From positions 1-13,072 of the forward strand of contig CAJWAH010000021.1 in assembly GCA_913020095.1 (NCBI GenBank): DNA of 13,072 nt. The letters are read 5' to 3'. The DNA is from an uncultured Synechococcus sp. (GTDB taxonomy: Bacteria; Cyanobacteriota; Cyanobacteriia; PCC-6307; Cyanobiaceae). The translations under genes were made by a program, and so were the position numbers. The notes under the pieces are model-generated. The model was not told the DNA's origin. It did not search any database and worked only from the letters and a program-made list of their open reading frames with translations. Shown piece by piece: positions 6,576-12,831 of the stretch (positions are counted from its first letter, which is position 1; each line of letters starts with the position of its first letter).

Positions 6576-9500
6576 TCAGGCTGCAGCCGGCATGCCCACC
6601 ACCTGGGTGTGGGCACCGCGGGCCTGGGTCACACCAATGGTTCGGGTGCTCGCGGCGATCATCGGGCGGCGGTGGCTGACCACCAAAAACTGAGCATCGC
6701 CAGCTTGAGCAGCAATCAAGCCAGCCAGGCGCTCAACGTTGACGCCATCCAGGAAGCTGTCGACCTCATCGAGGGCATAGAAGGGGGAGGGGCGAAAGCG
6801 CTGCAGGGCAAACAGGAAGCTGAGGGCCGTGAGCGACTTCTCACCGCCCGACATTGAGGCCAGCCGGCGCACGGCCTTGCCCTTGGGATGGGCCACCAAG
6901 GTGAGGCCACCTTCCAAGGGATCGCTTGGGTTTTCCAGCGAGAGCTCACCTTCGCCATCGGAGAGCCCAGCAAAGATGCTGCGGAAATGGCCATCAACCG
7001 CGCGGAAGGCCTCCATAAACGCCTCCTGACGCAGGGTGGCCACCGTTTCAATGCGCAGCAGCAACTCATGGCGCTCATTGCCGAGCACTTCGAGGCGTTC
7101 GCGCAGCTCAGCCAGGCGGGCTTCCAGTTGCTCGAGCTCCTCGAGCGCCAGCATGTTCACCGGCTCCAGCGCTTCCATGCGCTGCTGAATCACGCGCAGC
7201 TGCTCCTGCAGCGCCTCCAAGCCGGCCTCCCGCAGCTCATCGCTGATCTCCGGCAGCGGATCGGGCAATTCAGCCACCTGCTGCTGCAGGCGCTCACCCA
7301 ATGCGCGGCGCTCTTCAGCGAGGGCCTCGATCTGCTCGCCTAGGCGCTGCAATTCCCACTCCCGCTGCTGCTGCTGCTGACGCAAGCCAGCCAGGTGGGT
7401 TTCGGCTGCATCTCGGGCGCGGCGCTGCTCACCAAAGCGCTCCTGCAAGGCCTGCTGCTGCTGCTCGAGTTCAGCGCGGCGGGCTTGATCAGCCAGTTGC
7501 TGGTCACGCAGTTCCTGCACCTCAGCGGTGAGGGCGGCCGTGCTGGCTTGCAGGCGCTGATCTTCAGCGGCCACGGCCTCGAGCTGGCTGTTGAGGCGCG
7601 CCAGAACCAAGCCGCGATCCCGCTGGGCAGCCTCCAAGCCATCGCGCTGGGCCCGGGCAGCGCTCAATGCCGCATCGGCCTGTTCGAGCTCCTGCTGCAA
7701 CTCACCCCAGCGGGCGGCATCGGCGGAATCGCTGCTGGCCGCTTCACCTTGTTCAAGCTGCTCCAATTCCTGGCGCAGCGGCTGCATCGAGGCCTGCAGC
7801 TCCTGCAAACGGGTTTGATCGCTACTGAGGCTCTGGCTCACCTGCTCGAGCCGAGCCTGAAGCTGAGCCTGACGGGTGACCTGGGGACCATGGGCCCGCT
7901 GGGCGGCCGCCAACTCAGCCTCCACCCCAGCTTGGCGGGAGCGCTCGGAGCTGAATTCCCCTTGAGCCGCTTCCAACTGGCGGCTGAGCTCGGCTTCACG
8001 GCGGCGGCTGGCCACCAGGGTTTCGCCTAACTCCAGCAAGCGGCGGCGCAGGGGCTCAGCTTCATCGCCATCGTTGGCACGGCCAAAACTGAGGCTGCCG
8101 CTGCGCTGCTGCAGGCTGCCGCCGGTCATGGCACCGCTGCGCTCGAGCAGCTCGCCTTCGAGGGTGACGATGCGGCTGCGGCCAAGCTCCCGGCGAGCTG
8201 ACTGCAGATCGGAATAAACCAACGTGTCGCCAAACACATGGCCGAACACATCGCGGTAGATCGGCTCAAAGTGCAGCAGCTCCACCGCCCGACCCAAGCA
8301 CCCGCCGCCGCTGGGGGAACCGCCGCGCTGCAGGGCCGCACCGCCGCCGCGCGCGGAGCTGCGGATCTTGTTGAGAGGCAGGAACGTCAGGCGGCCAGCC
8401 CGGCGCTGCTTGAGCAACTCAATGGCACGGGCTGCGATGCGGTCGTCATCAACCACCACCTGGGAGAGCCGGCCGCCAGCGGCCACCTCCAGCGCCAGGC
8501 GGTAGCGGTCGTCGACCTCGGCCAACTGAGCCACCAGGCCGTGAATGCCATCGAGGCCAGCCTCGAGCAGAAGCCTCAGGGCTCCAGTGCCGCGGCTCTC
8601 CTGCAAGGTTTCGCGGCGGCTGTCATGGCGGGCAATGTCGCGTTCGAGCTGCTGCTGCTCCTGCTCCAGGCGAATGCGGGTGCGCTGCTGCAACGACAGG
8701 GCTTCAGCAAGCTCCTGCACGCGCTGCTTGTGCTTGGCGATCAACTGCAGCAGCTCTTGCTGCGTGCCTTGCAACTCTTTGAGCTGCTGGGCCGCACTGC
8801 CATTGCCTTGCTGCTCACGATCGAGTTCCGCCTGCAACTCCTGCTGGCGTTCCTGCTCTTGGCGCAGGCGCTCATCGAGCTGCACCGCCTCAGCTTGCTG
8901 AGGGCCCAGTAGGGCCTGCAGCTCCTGACGGCGGCGACTGCGCTCCTGCTGCTCCTCCATCCAGCTGCCAGAGCGGCCAGCCACTTCCGCCAGGCGGCGA
9001 CGGGAGAGTTCAACGGCTGCTTCCGCGCTGCGGCAGGCCTCATCAGCCAGCTGGCGCTGCTGAACGTCATCGGTGGATTGCAGCTGCTGGCTCTGCTGCT
9101 GCAATTCAGCGCGCTGCTGCTGTTGCTGATGGCGCTGCTGCTGCAACTCCGAGGCCTGCTGTTGATGGCGCTCAGCGCGGCGCTGCAACTCGCGGCCCGC
9201 AGCTTCCAGCTCAGCCAACTGGCCTTGCACAGCAATCAGCTGGTCTTCGCCAAGGCTTTTGACAGCCTCTTGGAGCCCGGCCAGTTCCTCCGCAGCAGCT
9301 TTGAGTTGCTCTTGGCCTTGGATCAGGGCCTGCTGTTCCGATTCGCGCCGCCCGCTGAGTTGCTCGCTGTTCTGCGCCAGCTGCTCGAGCTGGTTGCGGT
9401 TCTGCTCCACCTGCAGCACCTGCTCTTGCTGGCGACCGAGCTGGACCTTTTGGCGCAAATCCTGATACAGCCGGGCCCGCTGGCAATCGCGCTCCAGGCG

Positions 9501-10172
9501 CGTGCGGGAGGTTTCCAGCTCGCCTTCAACGATGCGGCAGCGCTCTTCGCGCTCCTGCACGTCATCAAGCTTGCGGCGGCTTTGCTCAATGCGGCTGTCA
9601 AACAGCGCCACACCAGCCAGCTCATCGATGATTCCGCGGCGATCGCGGGCGCTCATCGAAACGATGCGGGTGACATCCCCCTGCATCACGACATTGCTGC
9701 CATCGGGATCCAGACGTAGGCGGCGCAGCTGGGTTTGCAGCTGCTGCAGGTTGCAGGGCACGCCATCGGCGCTGTAGCTGGTGCTGTAGGTGCCGCCTGG
9801 AGCCACCCGCAGCCGGCGAGTGACGGTCCATTCGGTTTGGCCAGCTTTGATCCAGGGGCCTTCTTCGGGGGCTTCAAGACCCTCTTCGGCCGTGTCGGGC
9901 TGCCAGCCGCGCAGATCGAAGCGCACCGACACCGACGCTTCAGACGCTTTTCCCTGTTTGAGGGCGTTGTTATTGATCAGGTCCGGCAGGCGCTCAGCGC
10001 GCATGCCGCGGCTACTGGCCAACCCGAGGCAAAAGAGGATGCCATCAAGGATGTTGCTTTTGCCTGAGCCGTTGGGCCCAGTCACCACCGTGAAACCAGG
10101 CTCCAGGGGGATCGTGACGCTCCCCCCGAAGGACTTGAAATGCGTAAGGCTGACCTGATCGATAAAGACCAA
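6576..10172 (-). CDS. smc: Chromosome segregation protein SMC
   Basis: This 1198-residue protein is a full-length bacterial SMC ATPase that compacts and segregates chromosomes with ScpA/ScpB, which are not in this window. The N-terminal head has Walker A GPNGSGKS (32-39) and the Q-loop VVMQGDVTRI (Gln164). A coiled coil rich in Gln, Glu, Leu and Arg runs from about 195 to 525. The hinge, about 528-685, contains 'LVAQLAEVDDRYRLALEVAAGG' (in parts: LVAQLAEVDDRY, LALEVAAGG), LTFLPLNKIR and 'RSGAMTGGS'. The second coiled coil follows, then the C-terminal head with the signature SMSGGEKS (1106-1113), Walker B FYALDEVD (1131-1138), the D-loop SFLDGVN and the H-loop His1167. The start is TTG 10172, giving the expected 'VFIDQVSLTHFKSFGG' N-terminus; there is no ATG nearby. 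Repeated CAG/CTG codons for Gln/Leu in the coils create many long but spurious open frames on the other strand. Confidence 0.97.
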   Translation of the reverse strand: MVFIDQVSLTHFKSFGGSVTIPLEPGFTVVTGPNGSGKSNILDGILFCLGLASSRGMRAERLPDLINNNALKQGKASEASVSVRFDLRGWQPDTAEEGLEAPEEGPWIKAGQTEWTVTRRLRVAPGGTYSTSYSADGVPCNLQQLQTQLRRLRLDPDGSNVVMQGDVTRIVSMSARDRRGIIDELAGVALFDSRIEQSRRKLDDVQEREERCRIVEGELETSRTRLERDCQRARLYQDLRQKVQLGRQQEQVLQVEQNRNQLEQLAQNSEQLSGRRESEQQALIQGQEQLKAAAEELAGLQEAVKSLGEDQLIAVQGQLAELEAAGRELQRRAERHQQQASELQQQRHQQQQQRAELQQQSQQLQSTDDVQQRQLADEACRSAEAAVELSRRRLAEVAGRSGSWMEEQQERSRRRQELQALLGPQQAEAVQLDERLRQEQERQQELQAELDREQQGNGSAAQQLKELQGTQQELLQLIAKHKQRVQELAEALSLQQRTRIRLEQEQQQLERDIARHDSRRETLQESRGTGALRLLLEAGLDGIHGLVAQLAEVDDRYRLALEVAAGGRLSQVVVDDDRIAARAIELLKQRRAGRLTFLPLNKIRSSARGGGAALQRGGSPSGGGCLGRAVELLHFEPIYRDVFGHVFGDTLVYSDLQSARRELGRSRIVTLEGELLERSGAMTGGSLQQRSGSLSFGRANDGDEAEPLRRRLLELGETLVASRRREAELSRQLEAAQGEFSSERSRQAGVEAELAAAQRAHGPQVTRQAQLQARLEQVSQSLSSDQTRLQELQASMQPLRQELEQLEQGEAASSDSADAARWGELQQELEQADAALSAARAQRDGLEAAQRDRGLVLARLNSQLEAVAAEDQRLQASTAALTAEVQELRDQQLADQARRAELEQQQQALQERFGEQRRARDAAETHLAGLRQQQQQREWELQRLGEQIEALAEERRALGERLQQQVAELPDPLPEISDELREAGLEALQEQLRVIQQRMEALEPVNMLALEELEQLEARLAELRERLEVLGNERHELLLRIETVATLRQEAFMEAFRAVDGHFRSIFAGLSDGEGELSLENPSDPLEGGLTLVAHPKGKAVRRLASMSGGEKSLTALSFLFALQRFRPSPFYALDEVDSFLDGVNVERLAGLIAAQAGDAQFLVVSHRRPMIAASTRTIGVTQARGAHTQVVGMPAAA

Positions 10173-10256
10173 CAGGACAGCGACCTTTCGGTCAGGAGTG
10201 AGATTGGCTGAAGTTAGCCGAGGTGTTTAAGAGCACAAGAGAGAACAGGCCGCGCT

Positions 10257-10298
10257 GCCAACCGCCCGTTGGCTCGATACCTTGCGGGAAAGAGCCAA
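10257..10298 (+). promoter_or_regulatory. Leader with two mutually exclusive hairpins
   Basis: GCCAAC (10257-10262) and GTTGGC (10268-10273) form a perfect 6-bp hairpin with a 5-nt loop. The same TTGGC, extended to TTGGCTC (10269-10275), can instead pair with GAGCCAA (10292-10298) in a 7-bp stem that ends 7 nt before ATG 10306 and would cover the purine-rich GGGAAAGAG that may serve as the ribosome-binding site. Only one of the two can form at a time. Regulation of the YqjD-like gene through this switch is inference. Confidence 0.4.
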
Positions 10299-10305
10299 GA
10301 GATTG

Positions 10306-10719
10306 ATGGCGAGCTCAGGGCTAACCCAGGTGGGCGAACGGTTCCGTGAACGCTTCACCGAACTGCTGCCGGAGATTCAAGAGCGCTGGCCCCAGGTCGC
10401 CCATGAGGCCCTCACCAACACCCGCGGCAGCTTCGATGAGGTGGTGGCGGTGATCGCCGCACAAACCGGTCGAACCAGCGCGGTGGTGCAAGAGCAGCTG
10501 CTCGAATTTATGGATGTGGCCGGCGAGCAAACCCGCAAGCTCGGCGACAGCCTGCAGCCACTGGAAGAGCAACTGGAACGGTTGCTTGATGACCTCAACG
10601 CCAACCTGAGGCCAAAAATTGAATCGCCGGTGCGCGAGCGGCCGCTGCTGGCGGTAGGCATTGCCGCTGGAGTTGGCCTGTTGGCTGGCCTAATCCTGAG
10701 CGGCGGTCGCCGGCGCTGA
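10306..10719 (+). CDS. YqjD/ElaB (DUF883)-like C-tail-anchored protein
   Basis: This protein has 137 residues from ATG 10306, or 145 from TTG 10282. Most of it is predicted amphipathic helix: 'RFRERFTELLPEIQERWPQ' and 'SLQPLEEQLERLLDDLNANL' suggest a helical or coiled-coil cytoplasmic part. The C-terminus is the family hallmark: a short basic/acidic lead 'VRERPLLAVGIAAGVGLLAG', then LILSG and a basic end GGRRR, forming one tail-anchor helix. In E. coli YqjD and ElaB sit in the inner membrane by this tail and associate with ribosomes in stationary phase; whether the cyanobacterial protein does so is unknown. The next gene, 5 bp downstream, encodes a YqjE-like protein, reproducing the yqjD-yqjE order of enterobacteria. 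I prefer the ATG start because the TTG lies within the leader hairpin region. Confidence 0.82.
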   Translation: MASSGLTQVGERFRERFTELLPEIQERWPQVAHEALTNTRGSFDEVVAVIAAQTGRTSAVVQEQLLEFMDVAGEQTRKLGDSLQPLEEQLERLLDDLNANLRPKIESPVRERPLLAVGIAAGVGLLAGLILSGGRRR

Positions 10720-10724
10720 TCAGC

Positions 10725-11099
10725 ATGGAATCCCAATCGCCCCGCGGCGCCACCGGAAAGCTGGCCTCCCTGGTGGTGTCGGTGATGGACCTGCATGTCC
10801 GCATCGCCCTCAAGGAGGTGGACCGCGAAAAGCGGCGCCTCATCGTTGGCGCCTTGCTCATGGGCACCGCCTTGGTGTTGCTCACCGGAGCGCTGCTGGT
10901 GGCCCATGCCGCTTTGGTGATCGTTTTGGTGGAGGGCGCTGCCCTCGATTGGCTAACCGCTTTTTTGGTGGTGGGCGCCATCGACCTGGTGCTGGCCGGG
11001 CTGCTGCTGCGCATTGGCGGGCAACTGCTGAAGGGCCCTTACCTGCCCGAGACAGCCGCAGGCATCAGCCGCACCACCCGCACCCTGCTGGGGCGCTAG
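10725..11099 (+). CDS. YqjE-like phage-holin-X family membrane protein (DUF1469)
   Basis: This 124-residue protein has an N-terminal amphipathic part with 'RIALKEVDREKRR' (about 26-38) and two hydrophobic helices, about 40-70 ('IVGALLMGTALVLLTGALLV') and about 78-98 ('WLTAFLVVGAIDLVLAGLLL'). This layout, a helix with conserved Glu and Lys just before two closely spaced membrane helices, is the Holin_X/YqjE family (PF07332). Despite the family name it is not evidence for a prophage. The family occurs in many bacteria next to YqjD/DUF883 genes, as here (gap 5 bp), so the two products probably act together at the membrane. The start is ATG 10725. The stop (TAG, 11097-11099) overlaps the stop of the convergent methyltransferase gene. 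Confidence 0.82.
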   Translation: MESQSPRGATGKLASLVVSVMDLHVRIALKEVDREKRRLIVGALLMGTALVLLTGALLVAHAALVIVLVEGAALDWLTAFLVVGAIDLVLAGLLLRIGGQLLKGPYLPETAAGISRTTRTLLGR

Positions 11100-12313
11100 C
11101 GAATCTCGTAGTGGAGCCAGCGGCAGTCAATGCCGCCATTGCTCACCGGCACGCGCCGGCTGGCCTTCATGCCCAGAGCGCGGGTGAGCTTGGCGTTGCC
11201 GCTCAGCAACCACAAACTCCAACCACTGCAGTGGTCCTTGAGCTGCCGGCCAAAGCGGTGATAGAGGGCATCGAGCGCCTGCTCATCGCCCAGACGCTCG
11301 CCATAGGGGGGATTGCAGACCAGCACCCCAGGGCCAGGCGGAGGCATCAGCTCACAACCATCGCCTTGGCGTAGATCGATCCAGGCCTCCAGGCCTGCCG
11401 CGGCCACATTGCTGCGGGCTTGCTCCAGCACCTCAGGGTCCTGCTCCAGGCCGATCACCGGGGCTATGGGTTGCTGCGAACCAGCCAAAGCCTGCTCAGC
11501 GGAGGCCACCACTAGCGAGCGCCACAGGCCCAAATCAGCATCAGGCCATTGCAAACAGCTGAAGCGGCGCGCCTGGGCGTGATGGGCTGGCGCCAAAGCA
11601 GCACCCGGCAATAGGCCCGGCGGACGCTGCAGCACGCGCGAGACGGCCTCGATCAACAACGTGGCCGAACCGCAGAAGGGGTCCACCAGCGGCACGCTGC
11701 CATCCCAGCCGGTGATCGCCATCAACCCCGCAGCCAGGTTTTCCTTTAAAGGCGCCCGGCCCATGGCCGCGCGGTAGCCGCGGCGATGCAGGCTGCTGGA
11801 ACTGCCGGCCACGTACAACGACGCCATGGGCCCCTGGGGGCTTTGGCCGAGATGCAGGTGAAAAACCCGATCTGGCTCCTCGAGATCCACATCGGAGCGC
11901 TGGCCGCAGTGCTGGCGCTGCCAATCCACCAGGGCATTTTTGACCTCCAAAGCCGTGAAATGGCTGTGGTTGAGCTCTCCAGCTCTGCCGCTGGCCTCAA
12001 CGCGGAAGCTGAGCTGCGGCGGCAACCAACCCTGCCAATCCGCCGCTTGCTGCACCCCGCCATAGAGCTGAGCGCGGCTGGCGCAAGGGAAGCTGGCCAG
12101 CAACCGCAACAGCTGAAAAGGCAAGCGGGCCTGCAAATGGGCGCGATAGAAGCCCGCTCGATCCATGCGGCAGCGCACGGCGCGGCGCAGCGTCTGCAGT
12201 GATTGGGCACCGAAAGCCTCAAGCTCGGCCGCAGCTTCTGCCTCGAGCGAGGCGGGCACAACGGCAATCACATCCCAGAGTTGGTCCTGCATGGCAGCGG
12301 GCACTGCTGCCAC
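11096..12313 (-). CDS. THUMP-domain SAM-dependent RNA methyltransferase (RlmL N-half type)
   Basis: This 405-residue protein combines an N-terminal RNA-binding THUMP region (about 45-170) with a Rossmann-fold methyltransferase. Methyltransferase landmarks are 'LHRRGYRAAMGRAPLKENLA' at 175-194, motif I VDPFCGSATLLIEA (210-223), the acidic motif 'VIGLEQDPEVLEQAR' at 286-300, and the catalytic motif NPPY (334-337), typical of N2-guanine or N6-adenine methylation. In E. coli the equivalent half of RlmL makes m2G2445 in 23S rRNA; the second half (RlmK) is absent here, as in most bacteria. The exact target is inferred. The frame opens at GTG 12313; GTG 12304 and ATG 12292 (giving MQDQLWDVIAVVP) are alternatives, and the ATG gives the typical N-terminus. 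It is divergent from tmRNA: the acceptor-piece hairpin begins about 9 nt from GTG 12313, so the two promoters must overlap or lie inside each other's gene. Confidence 0.92.
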   Translation of the reverse strand: MAAVPAAMQDQLWDVIAVVPASLEAEAAAELEAFGAQSLQTLRRAVRCRMDRAGFYRAHLQARLPFQLLRLLASFPCASRAQLYGGVQQAADWQGWLPPQLSFRVEASGRAGELNHSHFTALEVKNALVDWQRQHCGQRSDVDLEEPDRVFHLHLGQSPQGPMASLYVAGSSSSLHRRGYRAAMGRAPLKENLAAGLMAITGWDGSVPLVDPFCGSATLLIEAVSRVLQRPPGLLPGAALAPAHHAQARRFSCLQWPDADLGLWRSLVVASAEQALAGSQQPIAPVIGLEQDPEVLEQARSNVAAAGLEAWIDLRQGDGCELMPPPGPGVLVCNPPYGERLGDEQALDALYHRFGRQLKDHCSGWSLWLLSGNAKLTRALGMKASRRVPVSNGGIDCRWLHYEIR

Positions 12314-12391
12314 AATGAAGGAGTCCGGTCCTTCCGGACTAGGTGGCTCACACCAGTGTTTCGGACAGCGGTTCGATTCCGCTCAGCTCCA

Positions 12392-12405
12392 TTTCTCCCC
12401 ATCGC
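12392..12405 (+). other. tmRNA intervening segment
   Basis: These 14 nt (tttctccccatcgc) lie between the discriminator base of the acceptor piece and the first base of the coding piece. In two-piece tmRNAs this segment is excised from the precursor, with RNase P making the coding-piece 5' end. The segment here is short and pyrimidine-rich. The limits follow from the pairing of the acceptor stem. Confidence 0.75.
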
Positions 12406-12477
12406 GGGGCTGCAATGGTTTCGACGGGGCATAAGGAGGGTGACTGAAACCTGCTCGGTAAGAGCAAACCCGTAACT

Positions 12478-12528
12478 GCGAACAACATCGTTCGTTTCTC
12501 CCGTCAAGCAGCCCCTGTTGCTGCCTGA
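12478..12528 (+). other. tmRNA proteolysis-tag reading frame
   Basis: The frame from resume codon GCG 12478 to TGA 12526-12528 encodes ANNIVRFSRQAAPVAA. The terminal A-A is the usual degron read by ClpX/ClpA-type unfoldases, and the whole tag matches the picocyanobacterial type (ANxIVxFSRxxAPVAA). It lies just after the first conserved upstream region (CGTAACTGCG), as in other tmRNAs. Confidence 0.93.
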
Positions 12529-12629
12529 CCCAAGTAAGGGAGATGGGGTGAGGTCAGCCTTATCACCCAATTGACCCACTGGGGCTGGAAGGCCCCTTCA
12601 AACCTTTCCACCATTCCAGCGCAATTGAT

Positions 12630-12645
12630 CTGGCCATAAGGCCAG
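12630..12645 (+). terminator. Short hairpin after tmRNA (possible terminator or processing stem)
   Basis: CTGGCC (12630-12635) and GGCCAG (12640-12645) form a perfect 6-bp stem with a 4-nt ATAA loop about 8 nt after the last tmRNA pseudoknot. No T-tract follows, so it may be a 3' processing stem rather than an intrinsic terminator. Confidence 0.35.
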
Positions 12646-12764
12646 CACTAGAAGCAGGGTGTGTGGCCAGTCCCACGCAGGCTCTGTGGCGACCGCGACA
12701 AAAAGGTTCAAGCCGATACATAACCCTTGAATGGCCGCCATGGGAGTGGCGGCGCGTCGAGCAT

Positions 12765-12792
12765 GGGGCGGCTGTGGGAGGCCGTCCTTTTT
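12765..12792 (+). terminator. Intrinsic terminator upstream of the DUF1651 gene
   Basis: GGGCGGC (12766-12772) pairs with GCCGTCC (12781-12787), one G-T wobble, with an 8-nt loop, followed at once by TTTTT (12788-12792). A second perfect stem, GCCGCCA/TGGCGGC (12734-12753), lies just before it. The terminator would end transcription from the tmRNA side and ends 1 nt before the -35 of the next promoter, so the DUF1651 gene is insulated from tmRNA. Confidence 0.65.
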
Positions 12793-12793
12793 A

Positions 12794-12822
12794 TTGCCCG
12801 CGCTTCAGTACACCTGTACTAT
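12794..12822 (+). promoter_or_regulatory. Sigma70-type promoter of the DUF1651 gene
   Basis: TTGCCC (12794-12799) and TACTAT (12817-12822) are separated by exactly 17 nt; each matches four of six consensus bases. A start of transcription 7-8 nt later would fall at about 12829-12831, one to three nt before the ATG at 12832, predicting a leaderless or nearly leaderless mRNA. The -10 element overlaps the LexA box, a normal place for repression. Confidence 0.6.
12807..12820 (+). promoter_or_regulatory. LexA (SOS) box
   Basis: AGTACACCTGTACT is an inverted repeat, AGTAC-N4-GTACT. It fits the published cyanobacterial LexA consensus RGTACNNNDGTWCB at every defined position. It sits between the -35 and -10 of the promoter and overlaps the -10, so LexA bound here should block RNA polymerase. 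No other match of this quality was noticed in the window. Confidence 0.65.
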
Positions 12823-12831
12823 TCTGCAGTC

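Larger units (their letters stand above)
12318..12622 (+). ncRNA. ssrA: Two-piece (permuted) tmRNA
   Basis: This RNA rescues stalled ribosomes and tags the nascent peptide for proteolysis. The gene is circularly permuted: the acceptor piece (about 12318-12391) comes first and the coding piece (12406 to about 12622) second, separated by a short spacer that should be removed. GGGGCTG (12406-12412) pairs with CAGCTCC (12384-12390) as the acceptor stem, with discriminator A 12391 and no encoded CCA. The T arm is AGCGG-TTCGATT-CCGCT (12367-12383). An inter-piece helix pairs CTGAAAC (12444-12450) with GTTTCGG (12358-12364). The acceptor piece also has a 7-bp hairpin (12322-12340). After the tag frame there are two pseudoknots: GGGTGA/TCACCC with GGTCA/TGACC (12546-12576), and GGGGC/GCCCC with TGGAA/TTCCA (12581-12618). 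Outer ends are estimates. The permuted form is known from the Synechococcus/Prochlorococcus lineage, Gloeobacter and alphaproteobacteria. Confidence 0.95.

Noticed and set aside
7330..7390. CTG/CAG-rich tracts resembling trinucleotide repeats
   Set aside because: They coincide with Gln-rich coiled-coil codons in smc and are irregular, so they reflect amino-acid composition and codon bias rather than a repeat element.
9639..9646. HIP1 palindrome GCGATCGC
   Set aside because: A single copy inside smc. HIP1 is abundant in many beta-cyanobacteria, but one occurrence in 13 kb of GC-rich sequence carries no meaning here.
8238..9719. Several long plus-strand open frames (200+ residues, Leu-rich) opposite smc
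   Set aside because: They are antisense shadows: repeated CAG/GAG codons for Gln/Glu in the SMC coiled coil read as CTG/CTC (Leu) on the other strand and rarely give stops. No domain is recognisable, and smc is unambiguous on the minus strand.
10725..11099. Holin-family protein taken as a sign of a prophage
   Set aside because: The YqjE/Holin_X family is a chromosomal housekeeping family, and no other phage gene, integrase or attachment site is seen nearby.
12341..12391. tRNA-like T arm and acceptor half, first read as a degenerate tRNA or tRNA pseudogene
   Set aside because: Its acceptor strand pairs with GGGGCTG at 12406-12412, and a tag frame follows, so it is the acceptor piece of a permuted tmRNA.
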